DNA of 64,000 bases from Macrocystis pyrifera. Its lineage: Eukaryota; Sar; Phaeophyceae; Laminariales; Laminariaceae. Made by a program: the position numbers and the translations under genes. The notes beneath the pieces are model-generated. The model had not been told where the DNA came from, did no database searches, and was given only the letters and a program-made list of their open reading frames with translations. Position 1 is the stretch's first letter. Every line of letters begins with the position of its first letter. The stretch is taken from assembly GCA_031763025.1 (NCBI GenBank), contig JASSKH010000002.1, forward strand, positions 16,227,968-16,291,967. Direction: 5' to 3'. Positions 34,562 through 46,604 of the stretch are shown piece after piece.

Positions 34562-36954
34562 GGCCGCACTTTCATGGTCTTACCTCCTATGGGCAATTAA
34601 ACTCATTTGGCGCGAAGCGCCAAAAATAATTGGGAGCGAAGCGACCAAACAAAACGCGGTGTGTACAGGCTCCCAATATTTTACGAGTGTCTGCATGAAA
34701 TAGTCGTGTTTTTGCATTACCGATTGCGAGAGCTGTATGTTACCGATTTCCACAACGCCGGTATCTGCAGAAGCGGGCCATCTTGAGCTAACGCGTGGGA
34801 CTTGTCTCGTTGCAAGCCATCTCGAGTTGCGCTCGCATTTGCCGTGGTACTGGTGTGTTTTGAGTGCAGCAGGATTAAGTTTTGTTTCCGTTCTTTTTTC
34901 TTACGAGCGCACAAGGCCTACATACCGCATGTGCAGCCTTGCCTCATTTTTCTCTATATTACTGCTGCAGTACTTTCCTACAATGAAGCTTTGGGGGCCA
35001 TTTATACTCGCATACAGCAGAGATGCTGTTCACTCTCTCTTTCTTATTTCGCTCTGCCTGTATAGATAGGTCTTCTTCCCTTCTTCTTGGAATTTGAAAT
35101 TGGTCGATGTTTGATGTGACAACATCACGAGCACACTCACCGTGAGTGAGCAGCTTTGCCGACCGAGTGGAATGAAGCATAAACGAGTACGTGCAGGTGG
35201 AAGGCTGTGGAAGATATAAACACAAAGATGCGCATCTTCTCTTGTCGTGGTACATATTGACAATATCGAGTAATTTCTTTGTCCCATAATGTGGTATCAT
35301 GTTTTGACATTCTTAATGGTTTGCCCCTCGACAGTAGCAGTCGTGAATTCTATTTGGTTGAACCGCGCAGAAGCAGTCTGCGTTGATCACTGCTCCCACA
35401 GCCCCCCGAATCATACAAACAAAAACATGCTCTTCGCATATAACTCAAGCGCACCCCGCTCTTGGACGCTGTGCACCGACCGAAAGTGTCGGGTGTAATT
35501 GCATGAGAGTATACCTACAATTCGTGCGAAACAACCAAGACACGTGAAAACGTTGATTGGAAGAATGCGCAACACAAGAAAATACCATCATCATCCTGTT
35601 CTCAAAGGGGTAAAATAAGGTCGGCTAAAACCTATGATATCTGCTTGAAACATAAGGAGTCAATGTACACGTTGCACGCGTCGTACATCATATAGTTTGA
35701 TCTGAGTAGTACTATCCAAATTGCCTGCACTTGACACTCACTACTATTGCCTGTGCGACCGGCCAGAATTGAAGCCCGCCTGATGTATTTCGTCTCAGGC
35801 GCATCCAACTCGCACTGCCGACTGAATTTACAAATGACGTTCTTCTCCGACGACTGTCTTAAGTCGCGACAACGCTCATCTGGTACACAGCAGTGAATGT
35901 GCCCTCCCACCTTGTGATTCAAACAACTGATTCTGGTGTTATTTTTATGCCCCTACTGTTATATAATATCCAGTTGATACGACGTGCGGGCAAACGTGCC
36001 AAGACACCTATGTCATTGATGTCTGCACAGCAATACTCTTGTGTCCCCTAATCTCGAACAGCTTGATGTTCTACATACTATCTGTTTAAACTGAAGGTCG
36101 TCGTCGATACCACGCGTGGCGCCTGCAGGACCTCCACTATCCACGGCAGCGCGCAGCTTGTCCTGATGGGCTCATATTTCTCTCGAACGGGCCTTAGCGC
36201 TTCCCTGCTGATGCCTGCGTCATCACCCGTGGGGCGCGGGATGTGGGTAGCACGTGTCATGCTAGCCCAAAAACAGTAAATACATTACCAGAACGGTATA
36301 GGGCCTCGCTCGAGCACCCAGAACTGAAGAAAACGGGATAGGTTTCGTTCGATGTATTAACAGTACGCCTCAAGGTGGCCGGCCTTGTTGCTCATTATCG
36401 AGACGACCACCGCAATATGTTTCGGCTTCCATATCGGCGACGATATCGTACACCTCAACGACGGATTAGGAAAGTGTACAGAGCTCCGTCGGTACGACGA
36501 GCGTCATTAAAGTGGTGTTGGGCTTAGAGGGGTGGCCGGTATGTTTTACTAGGGCGGCTTGCGACTCGAACAAATCGGAAGCGAAACAGCCCTGCTCGAG
36601 GGGTATGCATCAACCTCCAGGACTGCGTAGTAGCATTGAGTCTATCGTGACATAATTCTTCAATACCTCCCGCACGCTTGACAGCCAACACCTCCCGCGC
36701 GTTTGGCATCCTGCTACGATAACTGGATTGGGCCCCAACGTCACGGTCAGATATTGTGGAAATCCAGTTCGGATACTTCGCGTTGCCCAACAGTGCGAAG
36801 ACGATTATTTCACACGGGCGAGTACAACCTATTCAGGCGATAGCAAATATTGCGTGTCAATGTCGGAACAAAAACACCGTTGCACCATATCCAGCACTCG
36901 ATCAAACTATTCCTGCATGGCCCCGTGTACCAGCTGCTCATACCCCCCCCTTGA

Positions 36955-37028
36955 AAGTTATGCTCCGTCGCTGCATGATAGGGATGCGAGGGTCTATGGT
37001 CGTACGACTACGACCATTCATGATATTT
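36955..37028 (+). repeat. Dispersed segment shared with 60862-60935 (inverted)
   Basis: The GGATGCGAGGGTCTATGGTC tract and neighbours recur in opposite orientation at 60862-60935. The MITE at 37030 is inserted at its right edge. Confidence 0.65.
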
Positions 37029-37029
37029 A

Positions 37030-37133
37030 TTACGAGGGGCCATATTAAGTAGGACCTACCGTACACACAAAACCTATATATTACTCTGTTTTTACTCACA
37101 ATATTTGGTCCTATTTACTATGGTCCCCCGTAA
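37030..37133 (-). mobile_element. MITE, TTACGGGGG family, nested independent insertion
   Basis: This copy is in opposite orientation to the cassette copies. Termini are TTACGAGGGGCCATATTAAG and an inverse ending TCCCCCGTAA. TA occurs on both sides (37028-37029 and 37134-37135), the duplication expected of Tc1/mariner-type elements. Confidence 0.85.
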
Positions 37134-38945
37134 TAGTACACCCCCCCACTCCCTACGTCAGCAATATCAAGGTCGTGGTGTGATCAAGAGTGGCCATAGA
37201 ATCTCCCTGCATGCGAGCAGATGCATATACACTCTTCTGCACCATTTGTACTGCAAGCACGCTGATACATTAGAAAGCCAGCCGCAAATTACTCCCTTGC
37301 CTGGATACTATATTGGCAGGCCATCGGAATCAGTCTGTTAGTCAGCCTTGACGTGCAGCCTTCCTCGCTTCGTCCCTCAGCAAAGACTGCTGGGTCTTCA
37401 ACAAGATTGACCCACCAAATGGGACGCCGATGCTATTATATCTCAGAAGATCTCATCATGCTCATGATGACGGGATCATCCTGATAGAGGTGGCAACGAA
37501 CAAGAATAGGACAAAACAGCAGTGACACGGTCATATGTTGTGCGGAACAGCAGTGACAACTTACTTGACGGGAAACCCAGTCAAAATCCTTGCCACGTTG
37601 CGGCCGTATGTTCACTTGGCAACACGGCACTCGACGAACTTAAATGGGATCAAGTCTCGCACCCGACGTGAATTTCACGTATACCGTTGAAGCTAACCTT
37701 CGGTAGGTACCCTGGTATGAAAGAAGCGATGCCACTCCCACTCGTTTTTCGGTCTACATGGTCTTGACTCCTGACCTTGCGGCGGAGGGCCTGCTCCACC
37801 GCCTCGAATTCCTCTGCGCTTTCTTCATAAAAACGCATCTCCCAACCATAGAAAAACTATGCAGACTACGGCTGCTGCCTTGTGTAATGGTAGGTAAAGT
37901 GTAGAGAGAGCTCGTGGGGCACAGGCGACAGCTATCTACTGGAGGGATTGCTGCGCAGGTTGCGACCGGCACACGGCAGCCGTGCAAGTTGTGACGCACC
38001 AAACAGGTGCCTCCCTCGTAGGCAACATTCTCTTACAGCAGTCAGTACCTGGTAAAGCAGCAGTACCTCTCCTGCTGGTACTAGTATATAAGTGCAGTCA
38101 GTACGGGAGGCGTGAAAAATTCAGACAACTGCTGCTGTTGTGGTAGACGGTACGAGCACGGATGCCCTTGTGAAGCCCGTACGGCACAAGCAGTCTTGGA
38201 GATCTGCTGGAGGGACTCCTGTGGTGCTCGGACAGCAGGTAGGTACGAGTATACAGCAGCAGCAGTATTAATAGTACCTACGGTACAGTTTTGTTGTGGT
38301 GCAGTACTCTTTTAGGTACCAGGTATAAAATTTCTGTACCAGCAGGTGACACTCGTAGGTGGTAGATTACTCGTATCGCCAGGGAGCACACAAGCAGCAT
38401 GTGACACAACACGACAACATACACGCGCACCTGCCACATAGAAGCCTCCCCCTCTGCCGTGCAGGCCTTCTTGCACACGGAATCTGGAAGCGCTCCCAGG
38501 TGACTTTAGGTTTTCATCCCGCCACGCCGAGGTTTTGTATCCCCACCAGCACCACCAGCTGAATACCCACAATGCGAAGAAGCACCTCCACCACCAGCAG
38601 CTTGCCCAGCGCCTCTTTACCTTTGAGTTGCTGCAAGCATCTGAGTTTGTATCGTACCCGCGCCTTGTTTCAGGCTCACAGGCAGAGGATGGCGGCAGCA
38701 TGCAGCACGCCAGCCTAATCGCGCCGAGCATATTGATCTCGCCGCGCGAATAGTGCTGCTGATTGGCCAAACCTTATTGGAGCCATATGGGAGCACCCAA
38801 TCAGGATGCTTTGGTACTTGGCAAAAAAAAACTACTCTAGGCGTAAAAATAAGAACCGTTTAAAGACTAAAATGAATACCAAGTGATCATTATATTTTTG
38901 ACCAGAACCTTATGGGCGATCAGGTAAGACCATGAGAGTGCGGCC

Positions 38946-40492
38946 AAAAAAGTTTCCAGGGCAAAATCATTTGTGCGTACCATCACTGAAATTCTCCGGC
39001 GAGCTGCCCATATTTTCTTTGTCGCACTGCCTGGCCAACACCGGTGTTTTGTTTTGACGTATGTATGTGGCAAGAAGCATCATCACTCTTATTGCTAATG
39101 CAATTAATAAATAATATTATTACTACTCATAGTTATCGACAACTACCGAGTGCGTAGGATTCAATACTTCATATTAATAGCAGCAGTGAGAGTTATTCAA
39201 ATTACAACAGCAGTGCATTGGGAAAAGCAGGCTGATGGAAAAATAACTATTATTTTAATAGAGTGTGTTGTGTGATTCTCGGGTATTCTGTTTTGTTGAT
39301 TTCGTCTCCCCGAGTTCAGCAAATGTACGTACCGGGTATGTGTGTATACCCATAAAGAGTACTACACACAGCAGGAGTACATGGTCTTCTTCCTCATTGT
39401 TTCAACCCTTTCGAGTCTGTGTCTTATAAGCTAGATCCGGGGTGGTCGTAGAGCAAGCTCTTCTCCTCCCTCCCCACTACTATGTTGTCGAGCATACGGT
39501 CCTTTCTTTGATACTTGCGTGTTGGTTTGGGGGAAGGAGACTAGCCCTTTAAGTCCTACAGCCCCGCTTTGTGGACAAACCACTCCAATTCCATGCGGTA
39601 GTACTGCAGTCCCATGCTGGGGGAAAACCACATGAAATTAATTACCGTGTTTTGTCCTCGCAACGGGACTGCAGTACGAAGGGGTTGATGGCTTGATCCC
39701 AGGGACCAGAAAATGAAACCAAAACATAACAAAACGTCCTTATCGACACTTTGCTTGATCAGGTACACATCAATCTATGCGGTGGCATAACGGGGTTACC
39801 TTTTTTTTTGTAAACCGATCACATACGCACGCTTTGGTTGTGAAGTTCGTGTGATATTGGACTCCGAGCAGCAGTGAGATGGCTATTAATATTATTACTC
39901 TGAAATGTAATATAAACAACTACCGAGTACGTACGACTAAATACTTCTGAGCAGCAGTGAGAGATACTAAAATTACGGCAGTACGTTTCAAAAAGCACTA
40001 GGCTAATAATAAAACAACGATTATTTTAATCGAGTGTTTAGAGTGTATTCTGTGTTTCTCGGGTATTTTGTGTTCTTGATTCCGTCTCCCCGAATTCAGC
40101 TTTACGTACCAGGTATGTAAGTATACTCACGAAGAGTACTACATACAGCAGTAGCAAGTGCTAATAGTAGATGGTCTTCTTCCTCACTACTGTTTCAACC
40201 CTTTCAAGCCTCTGTCTTATAACTTAGGTCCGAGGTGGTCGTAGACGAAGTTCTTCTCTCCTTGATCCCCACAATATTGTCAAGCATGTTGTCATGTGCT
40301 GTGTGGTAATTTCTGCTGCAGCAACTAAACAGGTACATCGACTGGTGTGTTCTTTTGAGAGCTTGATCCGAGGGACCAACAACCAAAGATCTGTTTTTCA
40401 GGAGTTGTGGATCAGGGGCGTATCAATCCCTCATTTTCAACGAATGAATGTTATTTCTTGCATATGATGCATGTTTTTGTTGTTTTGTTTGC
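38946..40492. repeat. Core modules after the 4.4-kb element
   Basis: The interrupted module resumes at GTTTCCAGGGC. Two further modules follow, one with a short G-run and hairpin (about 39545-39690). No gene is seen. Confidence 0.7.
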
Positions 40493-40770
40493 AGGGTGAA
40501 ATCATTTTGGCATACTATCACTAAAATGCTCCAACGACCTGACCATGTTTTTTTTGGCGTAACAGGGATACACCTTTTTCATGTAAACCGATCGCATAGG
40601 CACGTTTTGGTCGTGAAGTTTGTTTGTGATTGGACTTCTGAGCAGCAGTGAGAAGACTATTATTACTTTTAATATTAACAAACAACTACCGAGTACGCAC
40701 GTAGGACTAAATACTTCTGAGCAGCAGTGAGAGTTAGTAAGATTACAGCTGTACGTTGCAGGAAGCACTA

Positions 40771-40875
40771 TTACGCGGGTCCATAGTTAACGGGACCAAA
40801 TTTTGTTAGTGAAAATTGGCAAATATATAGGTTTTTATGTACATCATAGGTCCTGTTAACTATGGACCCCCGTAA
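40771..40875. mobile_element. MITE, TTACGGGGG family, with a clean empty-site proof
   Basis: The element is 105 bp, from TTACGCGGGTCCATAGTTAA to an inverse ending CCCCCGTAA. TA lies at 40769-40770 and 40876-40877. Sister repeats read GCACTAGGCTGA without interruption, so the element inserted at TA and duplicated it. Both arms carry GTTAAC, unlike the other copies, so it belongs to a subfamily. Confidence 0.92.
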
Positions 40876-41083
40876 TAGGCTGAGAATAGAATATCTATAA
40901 TTTCAATAGACTACTGAAGTACAACAACCCTTTCAAGCCTCTGCCTTACAACCTAGATTCGGGTTGGTCGTAGAACAAGCTCTTCTCCTCCCTCCCCCCT
41001 ATATCGATTTCGCTGAGATCGTTTTGTGCACAATGACGTATTTTTCATGTCCTGCGACGTCGCCAAACGGCTCAATATTAATG

Positions 41084-41177
41084 TTACGGGGGACCACTGT
41101 AAATAGGACCAAAAATAGGGAAATATATAGGTTTTTGTTTATACCCTAGGTCCTGTTTACTACGGACCCCCGTATTA
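41084..41177. mobile_element. MITE, TTACGGGGG family, cassette copy B6
   Basis: Termini TTACGGGGGACCACTGTAAA and inverse ending ACCCCCGTA. It has the same position as in the other cassettes. Confidence 0.85.
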
Positions 41178-43285
41178 GAACATATTTTTACAGCAGTGGA
41201 CTATACCAGATAGAATACAAGGCGAAACTTTTTTGTTCACCTCGGAGAGAGATTGTTTTTTTGTATCCCCTCTCTGCATTCTGCACTTCAGCTTAACATT
41301 TGTTTTCCCGATCTTTCGCTCAACCCATTATTTATATTCGCCCTGATATTTTTGCTCCTTTTTTTTTTGCTCCCTTCTGGGAGGCGTCGTATACCTAGAT
41401 CCGGGGTCGGTCATAGAGCAGGTTCTTCCCCCGCCTCCCCGCTGTTGTGAAGTATAAAAAGGAACACTGCCTGGTGTGCAATATTAATATTACTTACTGC
41501 AGTACAGCAGCAGATAGATACACTGGCTGGTGTGTTGTTCCTTTGATGTCCCTGCGTTTTATGTCTTGGGTGGAGATTAACTCTTTTACTACTACTACTG
41601 CAGTCCCGTTTTGGGGACGAACCACATGAACTCCCGTTTTGGAGACAAACCACATGAAATTAGATTGGTTTGTCCCCAAAACCGCACAATAGAAGAACCA
41701 GAGTATTTTGTGTGTTTTCTTGTGTATGATGCTTTGTCTCAAATTCGTAACATTCGTTTAACGGGTGAGGGTTGTCTCGTTCGATGCTCAAATATTCGTC
41801 AGACTGGATAACCCGACTGTTGTTGTTACCTGCCCGCCTACGCCCGCTTATATTTTCTGGAGTATTCGTTGTCGGTGTTTCTGTCCGACGAAATTGCAAA
41901 CTGTGGTTTGAACCAGGGTTTCTCTTTTGTGGGCGGTATTGCTGAAGAGCGCTGTTTGTTGGGTTTTTGGGGACAATGGAAAACCATAGTTTTTCTGTTT
42001 ACTTTCGCTTTATAGCCTGAGTGCGTAGATGCTTTCTCCATTACCTGTCGTGCCGCAGAGCCTAGATTAGTCTGTTTTACCTGCCGTGGGTTGTATGGGA
42101 CGACACAATAGCATACCCTCCTTCGAACAGTATATTACATCTTGGCTTTGACTTTCTTCGATTCGTCGCAGGGGGGCGTAGATAGGTGCTTGGATAGCGT
42201 AGATCAATTCTCCCGTATCTGTCGTGGGCTGTACGGGACAAGAGAGAGTATCATATTTTTCTCACGAACGGTATATTATGCATTATCATGGCATTGCATT
42301 GGCTTTTTTCATTCGTATCAGGCGAGGATTCTCAGCAGCCGATTTGTGCATCGTACGGGTCGCTTTGGTACACTGGTGGTGTGTTTTGTGGGGGCAGAGA
42401 TTTTTGGCATGACCCGAGTTTAGGGAAGACAACATTTTTGTTTGATGCTTTTGTCATCCAATGCGTCAGGGATCATTAATATTTTTAACAGGACATCCTT
42501 TTCGAACAGTTAGTATCATTTCATCCTAAAGGGACCCTTGACATCGTATGCTGCCGTGTGCAGCATCTTAGTTAGCTGTTCGTTGCGTGCGGGCATTGGC
42601 TTCGTCGGCGACCCGTCACTTTCGATGTCTCGGGCCTTCTTTACATCATGCTTCACGCCAGGGATCAGCAATAGAACCTGTTTTTTCTGGACTTCTTTCG
42701 AGCATTGATCGTTGCGTCTACATCAACGGCCCCTTGGCATCGTAAACTGACGTGCCATAGCCGTTAACTGTAGGTTGCCTGCGGGTGCCTTAGCGCTGCC
42801 TACGGGCCTTAGCTTCGTCGGAGGCCCTTTGTAGGCCTCTCGACGAAGCACTCTTGTGGATATATACCAGGTATAACTTTAGTCGAATTTGTTCCGATGC
42901 CCCAAGGGCCTCCGTTGCCTCCTGCGCGCGCTCTCAGCGCTTGCGGGACCACCGTTCCGGATCGATCTTCGCCCTTATCGTCTTCGTTGCCAAGCTGTGG
43001 GGAAAAGGCCGGGGCTTTGCCTTCGAAGTTTCGCTTATTCTTTTTGTTCGGGCTGATTCCGTCTGGGCCGTGGAGTTCAGGAGGTTTCACGTGTGCCTGT
43101 TTTCGATTTCGCTGAGACCGTGTTGTCATGTTCTTTTGATGTCCTGCGGCCTCTGGAGTGGAATGTCTGACGTATCTGCGTATTGATGTGTCTGTTGTCG
43201 CCGTAATGTGCGAGACGTCGCGGTGGCATCCGAGACGAATGGTTTGCAACAACAAGCATCATCAATATTATTACTATTGCTATTC

Positions 43286-43551
43286 ATAAATAATGTTATT
43301 ATTAATATTTATCGACAAGTACCGAGTACGTAGGATTCAATACTTCTGGCAGCAGTGAGAGTTGTTAAAATTACAGCAGCAGTGCGTTGCGAGAAGCAAC
43401 AGGCTGATAAAAAAATAACTATTTTTTTTTTAGAGTACATTGGGTGTTTCTCGGGTACTTTGTTTGCTTGATTTCGTCTCCCCGAATTCAGCAAATTTAC
43501 GTACCAGGTATGTATGTATACCCATGAAGAGTACTACATACAGCAGTACTA
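43286..43551. repeat. Core module, left part
   Basis: This has the usual CAGCAGTGAGAG, TTTCTCGGGT and TACCCATGAAGAGTACTAC segments, and is interrupted at CAGCAGTACTA by the next element. Confidence 0.7.
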
Positions 43552-44297
43552 TTACGGTGGCCCATAATAAATGACCCCGTGCGGATTTACTTTTTATTCG
43601 TATTATCCAAGATGATCGTTTGGTTGGCTATCATTGTTCCTTTTATATCGAAATAAAACACCAGAAAATATTTGCATCTGGACTAAACAACTCAAGCACA
43701 GACACACTCAGGGACCCTATAAATCTTGGCCTAGGTTACACGGAAAGCTGAGGACTCCAGCTTTCCAACGGTGCTACTTATGACCGAAAGTATGGGGCTG
43801 TAGATGAGGCAGAGGTGATCGAGAGGGGTTGAGGTTCCTTACTTGGAACGCTTATATATCAGGAATGACCGAAATTCTCGCAAAACTAGAAGTACGGTTG
43901 CACGGCACAAATCGTGAGCTTTGCGGTGATACCAAATACGTATATTTCCTAGCACAAAGTGGGTTGGGGGCTTGTACCCCCTTGAAAAATAGTATGTTTT
44001 TGAGGACCCATTTTTTTTAGACATATTATGTTTTTAAGAACCCATTTGTACCCATCTCTCCCTCACCTAAAACTGAATAATTTCGGCTACACGTAGGATC
44101 GTTGGAAATGGTGTCTTCAGCTTTCCATCGAACCTACCCACACGAATTAGATGACCCTCTGTGTGCCGGTGTGATTGAAAAATAGTTAAGATGCAAATGC
44201 GTTCCGTCATGAAAAGAAGGAGTATTTTGTCTCCAAAAAAATATTCCGAGGTGGACAAAAAGCTTTTTGAGGAGTTATTTATTATGGGCCACCGTAA
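43552..44297. mobile_element. 746-bp TA-flanked element related to the MITE family
   Basis: Terminal inverted repeats of about 27 bp begin TTACGGTGGCCCATAATAAA on the left, with the matching inverse on the right. TA is on both sides (43550-43551 and 44298-44299), and the flanks join to make an ordinary core module. The termini match the short MITE ends at most positions (TTACGGGGGACCATAGTAAA), so the two share a transposase specificity. Interior tracts near 43750-43775 and 44095-44130 are partial inverted copies. No transposase frame is visible. Confidence 0.85.
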
Positions 44298-44783
44298 TAG
44301 ATGGTCTTCTTCCTCACTGTTTCAACCTTTTCAAGTCTCTGTCTGATAACCTAGATCCGGGGTGGTCGTAGAGCAAGCTCTTCCCCTCCCTCCCCAAGCA
44401 TGCGATCCTTTCATGCCTGCGTATTGTTTCGGGGGAGGGAGACTAACCCTTTAAGTACTGCAGTCCCGTTTTGTGGACAAACCACTCTAATTTCATGTGG
44501 TAGTACTGCAGTCCCATTTGGGGGGAAAACCACATGAAATTAGAGCTTTGTTCTCAAAACGGGACTGCAGTACAAAGGGGTTAATGGCTTGATCCGAGGA
44601 CCAAAAAGTGAACCCAAAAAAAAAAAACACTTTTATCGCCACGTGTTTGATCAGGTACGCATCAATCCATGCGATGGCACAACGAGGATTCTTTTTTTTA
44701 TGTAAACCCGATCACATACGCACGCTTTATCGTCGTGAAGTTCGATTGCGATTGGACTTCTGAGCAGCAGCGCGGTGACTATT
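44298..44783. repeat. Core module, right part, with hairpin
   Basis: The module continues with CTAGATCCGGGGTGG, a G-run and a long hairpin, and runs to GTGACTATT, where the next element begins. Confidence 0.75.
44444..44583. repeat. Long hairpin following the G-run, well preserved
   Basis: The left arm starts TAACCCTTTAAGTACTGCAG and continues through CAAACCACTCTAATTTCATG. The right arm contains CATGAAATTAGAG and ends CTGCAGTACAAAGGGGTTA. The two are complementary over about 57 bases with few mismatches, and the loop again contains TAGTACTGCAGTCCC. Confidence 0.8.
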
Positions 44784-44830
44784 TCCCTAGGGTTACCTAG
44801 AAGCAAAATTAATTTCCTGTCCTAATGGAC

Positions 44831-45150
44831 AAAATGACAAAAAACGGTACACCAGCGCTTTTTTGCGAGTTTACGGTACGAAAAACTCTAGCCAGGCCAT
44901 CAGGGTACACACAACCCAACTAAGATGGCATTTTCTGTCAAGGTATACCGTTTTTTGGCGAAACATCCATGTCCGTCCGTCTCACTTGCAAAAATGCCAA
45001 AAAACGGTACACCATCGTATTTTTGCCAGTTTACGGTACGAAAAGTAAAACGAGGTGATCAGGGCACACCAAACCCAAGTCATATGACATTTTATGTCAA
45101 GGTATACCGTTTTTCTGGCAAACAAACAATGTCCCGGTACAGCTTATATT
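44831..45150. repeat. Two tandem units of about 160 bp near the left end of the element
   Basis: AAAATGACAAAAAACGG begins unit 1 at 44831 and AAAATGCCAAAAAACGG begins unit 2 at 44991. Each unit contains ACGGTACACC and, inverted, GGTATACCGT, so each could fold into a stem. This is the subterminal tandem repeat of the element. Confidence 0.85.
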
Positions 45151-46344
45151 TTCGAACAAACACTGCGTGCAATAGAAGCGCCTTCTCGTACTCATCTTCA
45201 TACGAACATACCACGTACGAGTCAAGCGTTGCTTACATAATCTGAAGACATTTTGTTTCGTTTCGTGCGCGTGTGTTTAGTCAGAACACGGTACCGTGGG
45301 CGAGCCCGGCGCCGCCGCGGGTGTCAGCGGGTGCTAGCAGGCAGAGGGGGTGTGTTGCAAGTAGCGCCTTCGCCGTTTGCATGGCTAGGCGTAGCGTGTG
45401 TCTCGAGACACGCAGGAAGCACAAATGGTATCTGTCTGGCCTCCTTGTGAGGCTCCGCTTGCACCATATACGAGATATAAGGGTCGTTTTGATATGCGAA
45501 ATAGTATTCAAGCGGTGCTTATTTTTGCGACACAACTAAACGTCAAAGAGACTTCAATGCAGTTTGAGCACCAACTTTGTCGAAGTGGCGAAGCAGGGCC
45601 ACGGTGAGCACCGGGCTTGACGCGAGGCGGGCGACGACGCTCACTGTGGCAGAGAAGGAGGAAAACTTTATCCGGAGCCAATCGATGATGAGGTGGTCGC
45701 GAGACGGGCGGGCGGCGTACAAGGCTAAGAGGGAAGCTCTGCTGTTCGTTTTTTTTTTCTCTTTGACCGGTGGAACGGGCAAGCGGTAAACGCAACTCGT
45801 GAGTCACGTTTAAAAAATCAACTCAGGGGACGATAAGTAACTATCCCCTTGTACCCGCGTCGTCCAACCCCATACAAACATACAAACCGTTGGATACTCC
45901 GGTCAGCAAGTCAGGCGATCTTACGTACCGAACACATGCCAAGGCTGAGACTGACGCGGCCACGAACCGCGACTGAGCAAGATACGAAAGCAAAATCGCT
46001 CGCAGTAGCCTTTGTCCTTTTGTGGTCTAGTCTAAGGCGCTAGATTCGAGCAGCTACCTCGGCACGAGCAGCGAGAAGCCTAACTATAACAACACAGCAG
46101 TCCAGTTTGAAGCATGCCTTCAAAAAAGAGGTGGGTGCAGATGTACAGGTGGTGTAGACTGCTGTAGACCGACCTACCGTTGTATCTATCGCTGTCGCTC
46201 GTGACTCTTGACCAGAGGGTTTGGATGTTGATTCACAGCAGTTTTTTTTCCTTGTGTCGAATGTGTCCCTGTTTGGTTGGTCGGATCTGTACGTCAGCTG
46301 TGAGTTCAACCGATCGGTCGATACTCAACTTTCTGCACACCCCC
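45151..46344. other. Interior of the element without a recognisable gene
   Basis: Short frames occur on both strands (45253-45450, 45508-45807, 46040-46309) but none matches a family that I know. Helicase motifs I to IV, expected upstream of the PIF1 fragment, were not found here. Confidence 0.5.
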
Positions 46345-46604
46345 GACAGCTCATGAGCTAGCTCATATATTGTGCATAGCTCACGCTTCGAAAACATGTG
46401 CAGATGAGCTACCGCCTATAGCTCAAGCCGGGGGAAACATGTGTAGCTCCTGTAGCTCCTATAGCTCATCTCGGGCGCAGATGAGCTACTGTAACTCATG
46501 TAGCTCCTATAGCTCACCCTGGGAAAATGTGTGTAGATGAGCTATCTTCTGTAGCTCAAGCCTTCAAAACATGTGCAGATGAAGTACCACCTATAGCTCA
46601 AGCC
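46345..46604. repeat. GAGCTA/TAGCTC minisatellite upstream of the helicase fragment
   Basis: Around a dozen copies of GAGCTA or its inverse TAGCTC lie in 260 bp. They are arranged so that each imperfect unit (GATGAGCTAC..CTATAGCTCAAGCC..AAACATGTG) contains its own inverted pair. It ends about where the open helicase frame begins. Confidence 0.75.

Larger units (their letters stand above)
34562..38945. mobile_element. 4.4-kb element with GGCCGCACT terminal inverted repeats
   Basis: The left end GGCCGCACTTTCATGGTC (34562 on) and the right end are inverted repeats matching over 24 bases with one difference. Flanks CCCCAGTTTTGT and GTTTCCAGGGC are adjacent in intact module copies such as 21858-21876, so this is an insertion. 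Six A follow the right end, and the target duplication is unclear. A perfect small hairpin TTTGGCGC-GAA-GCGCCAAA lies near the left end (34606-34624), and a MITE is nested at 37030-37133. Open frames on the minus strand at 35632-35922, 36524-36790 and 37650-37838 are protein-like but unrecognised. No transposase is visible, so the superfamily is undetermined and the element may be non-autonomous or decayed. Confidence 0.7.
40493..43285. repeat. Cassette copy B6
   Basis: This carries two MITE copies, one specific to this copy (40771-40875) and one at the usual cassette position (41084-41177). The GGCGTCGTATACC tract is at about 41386. A half-hairpin, the CTTCGTCG hairpin at 42812-42848 and the GC-rich block at 42880-43260 follow. 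Confidence 0.8.

Noticed and set aside
34737..35069. 110-codon plus-strand frame
   Set aside because: Overlapping frames on both strands are equally open and none resembles a known protein.
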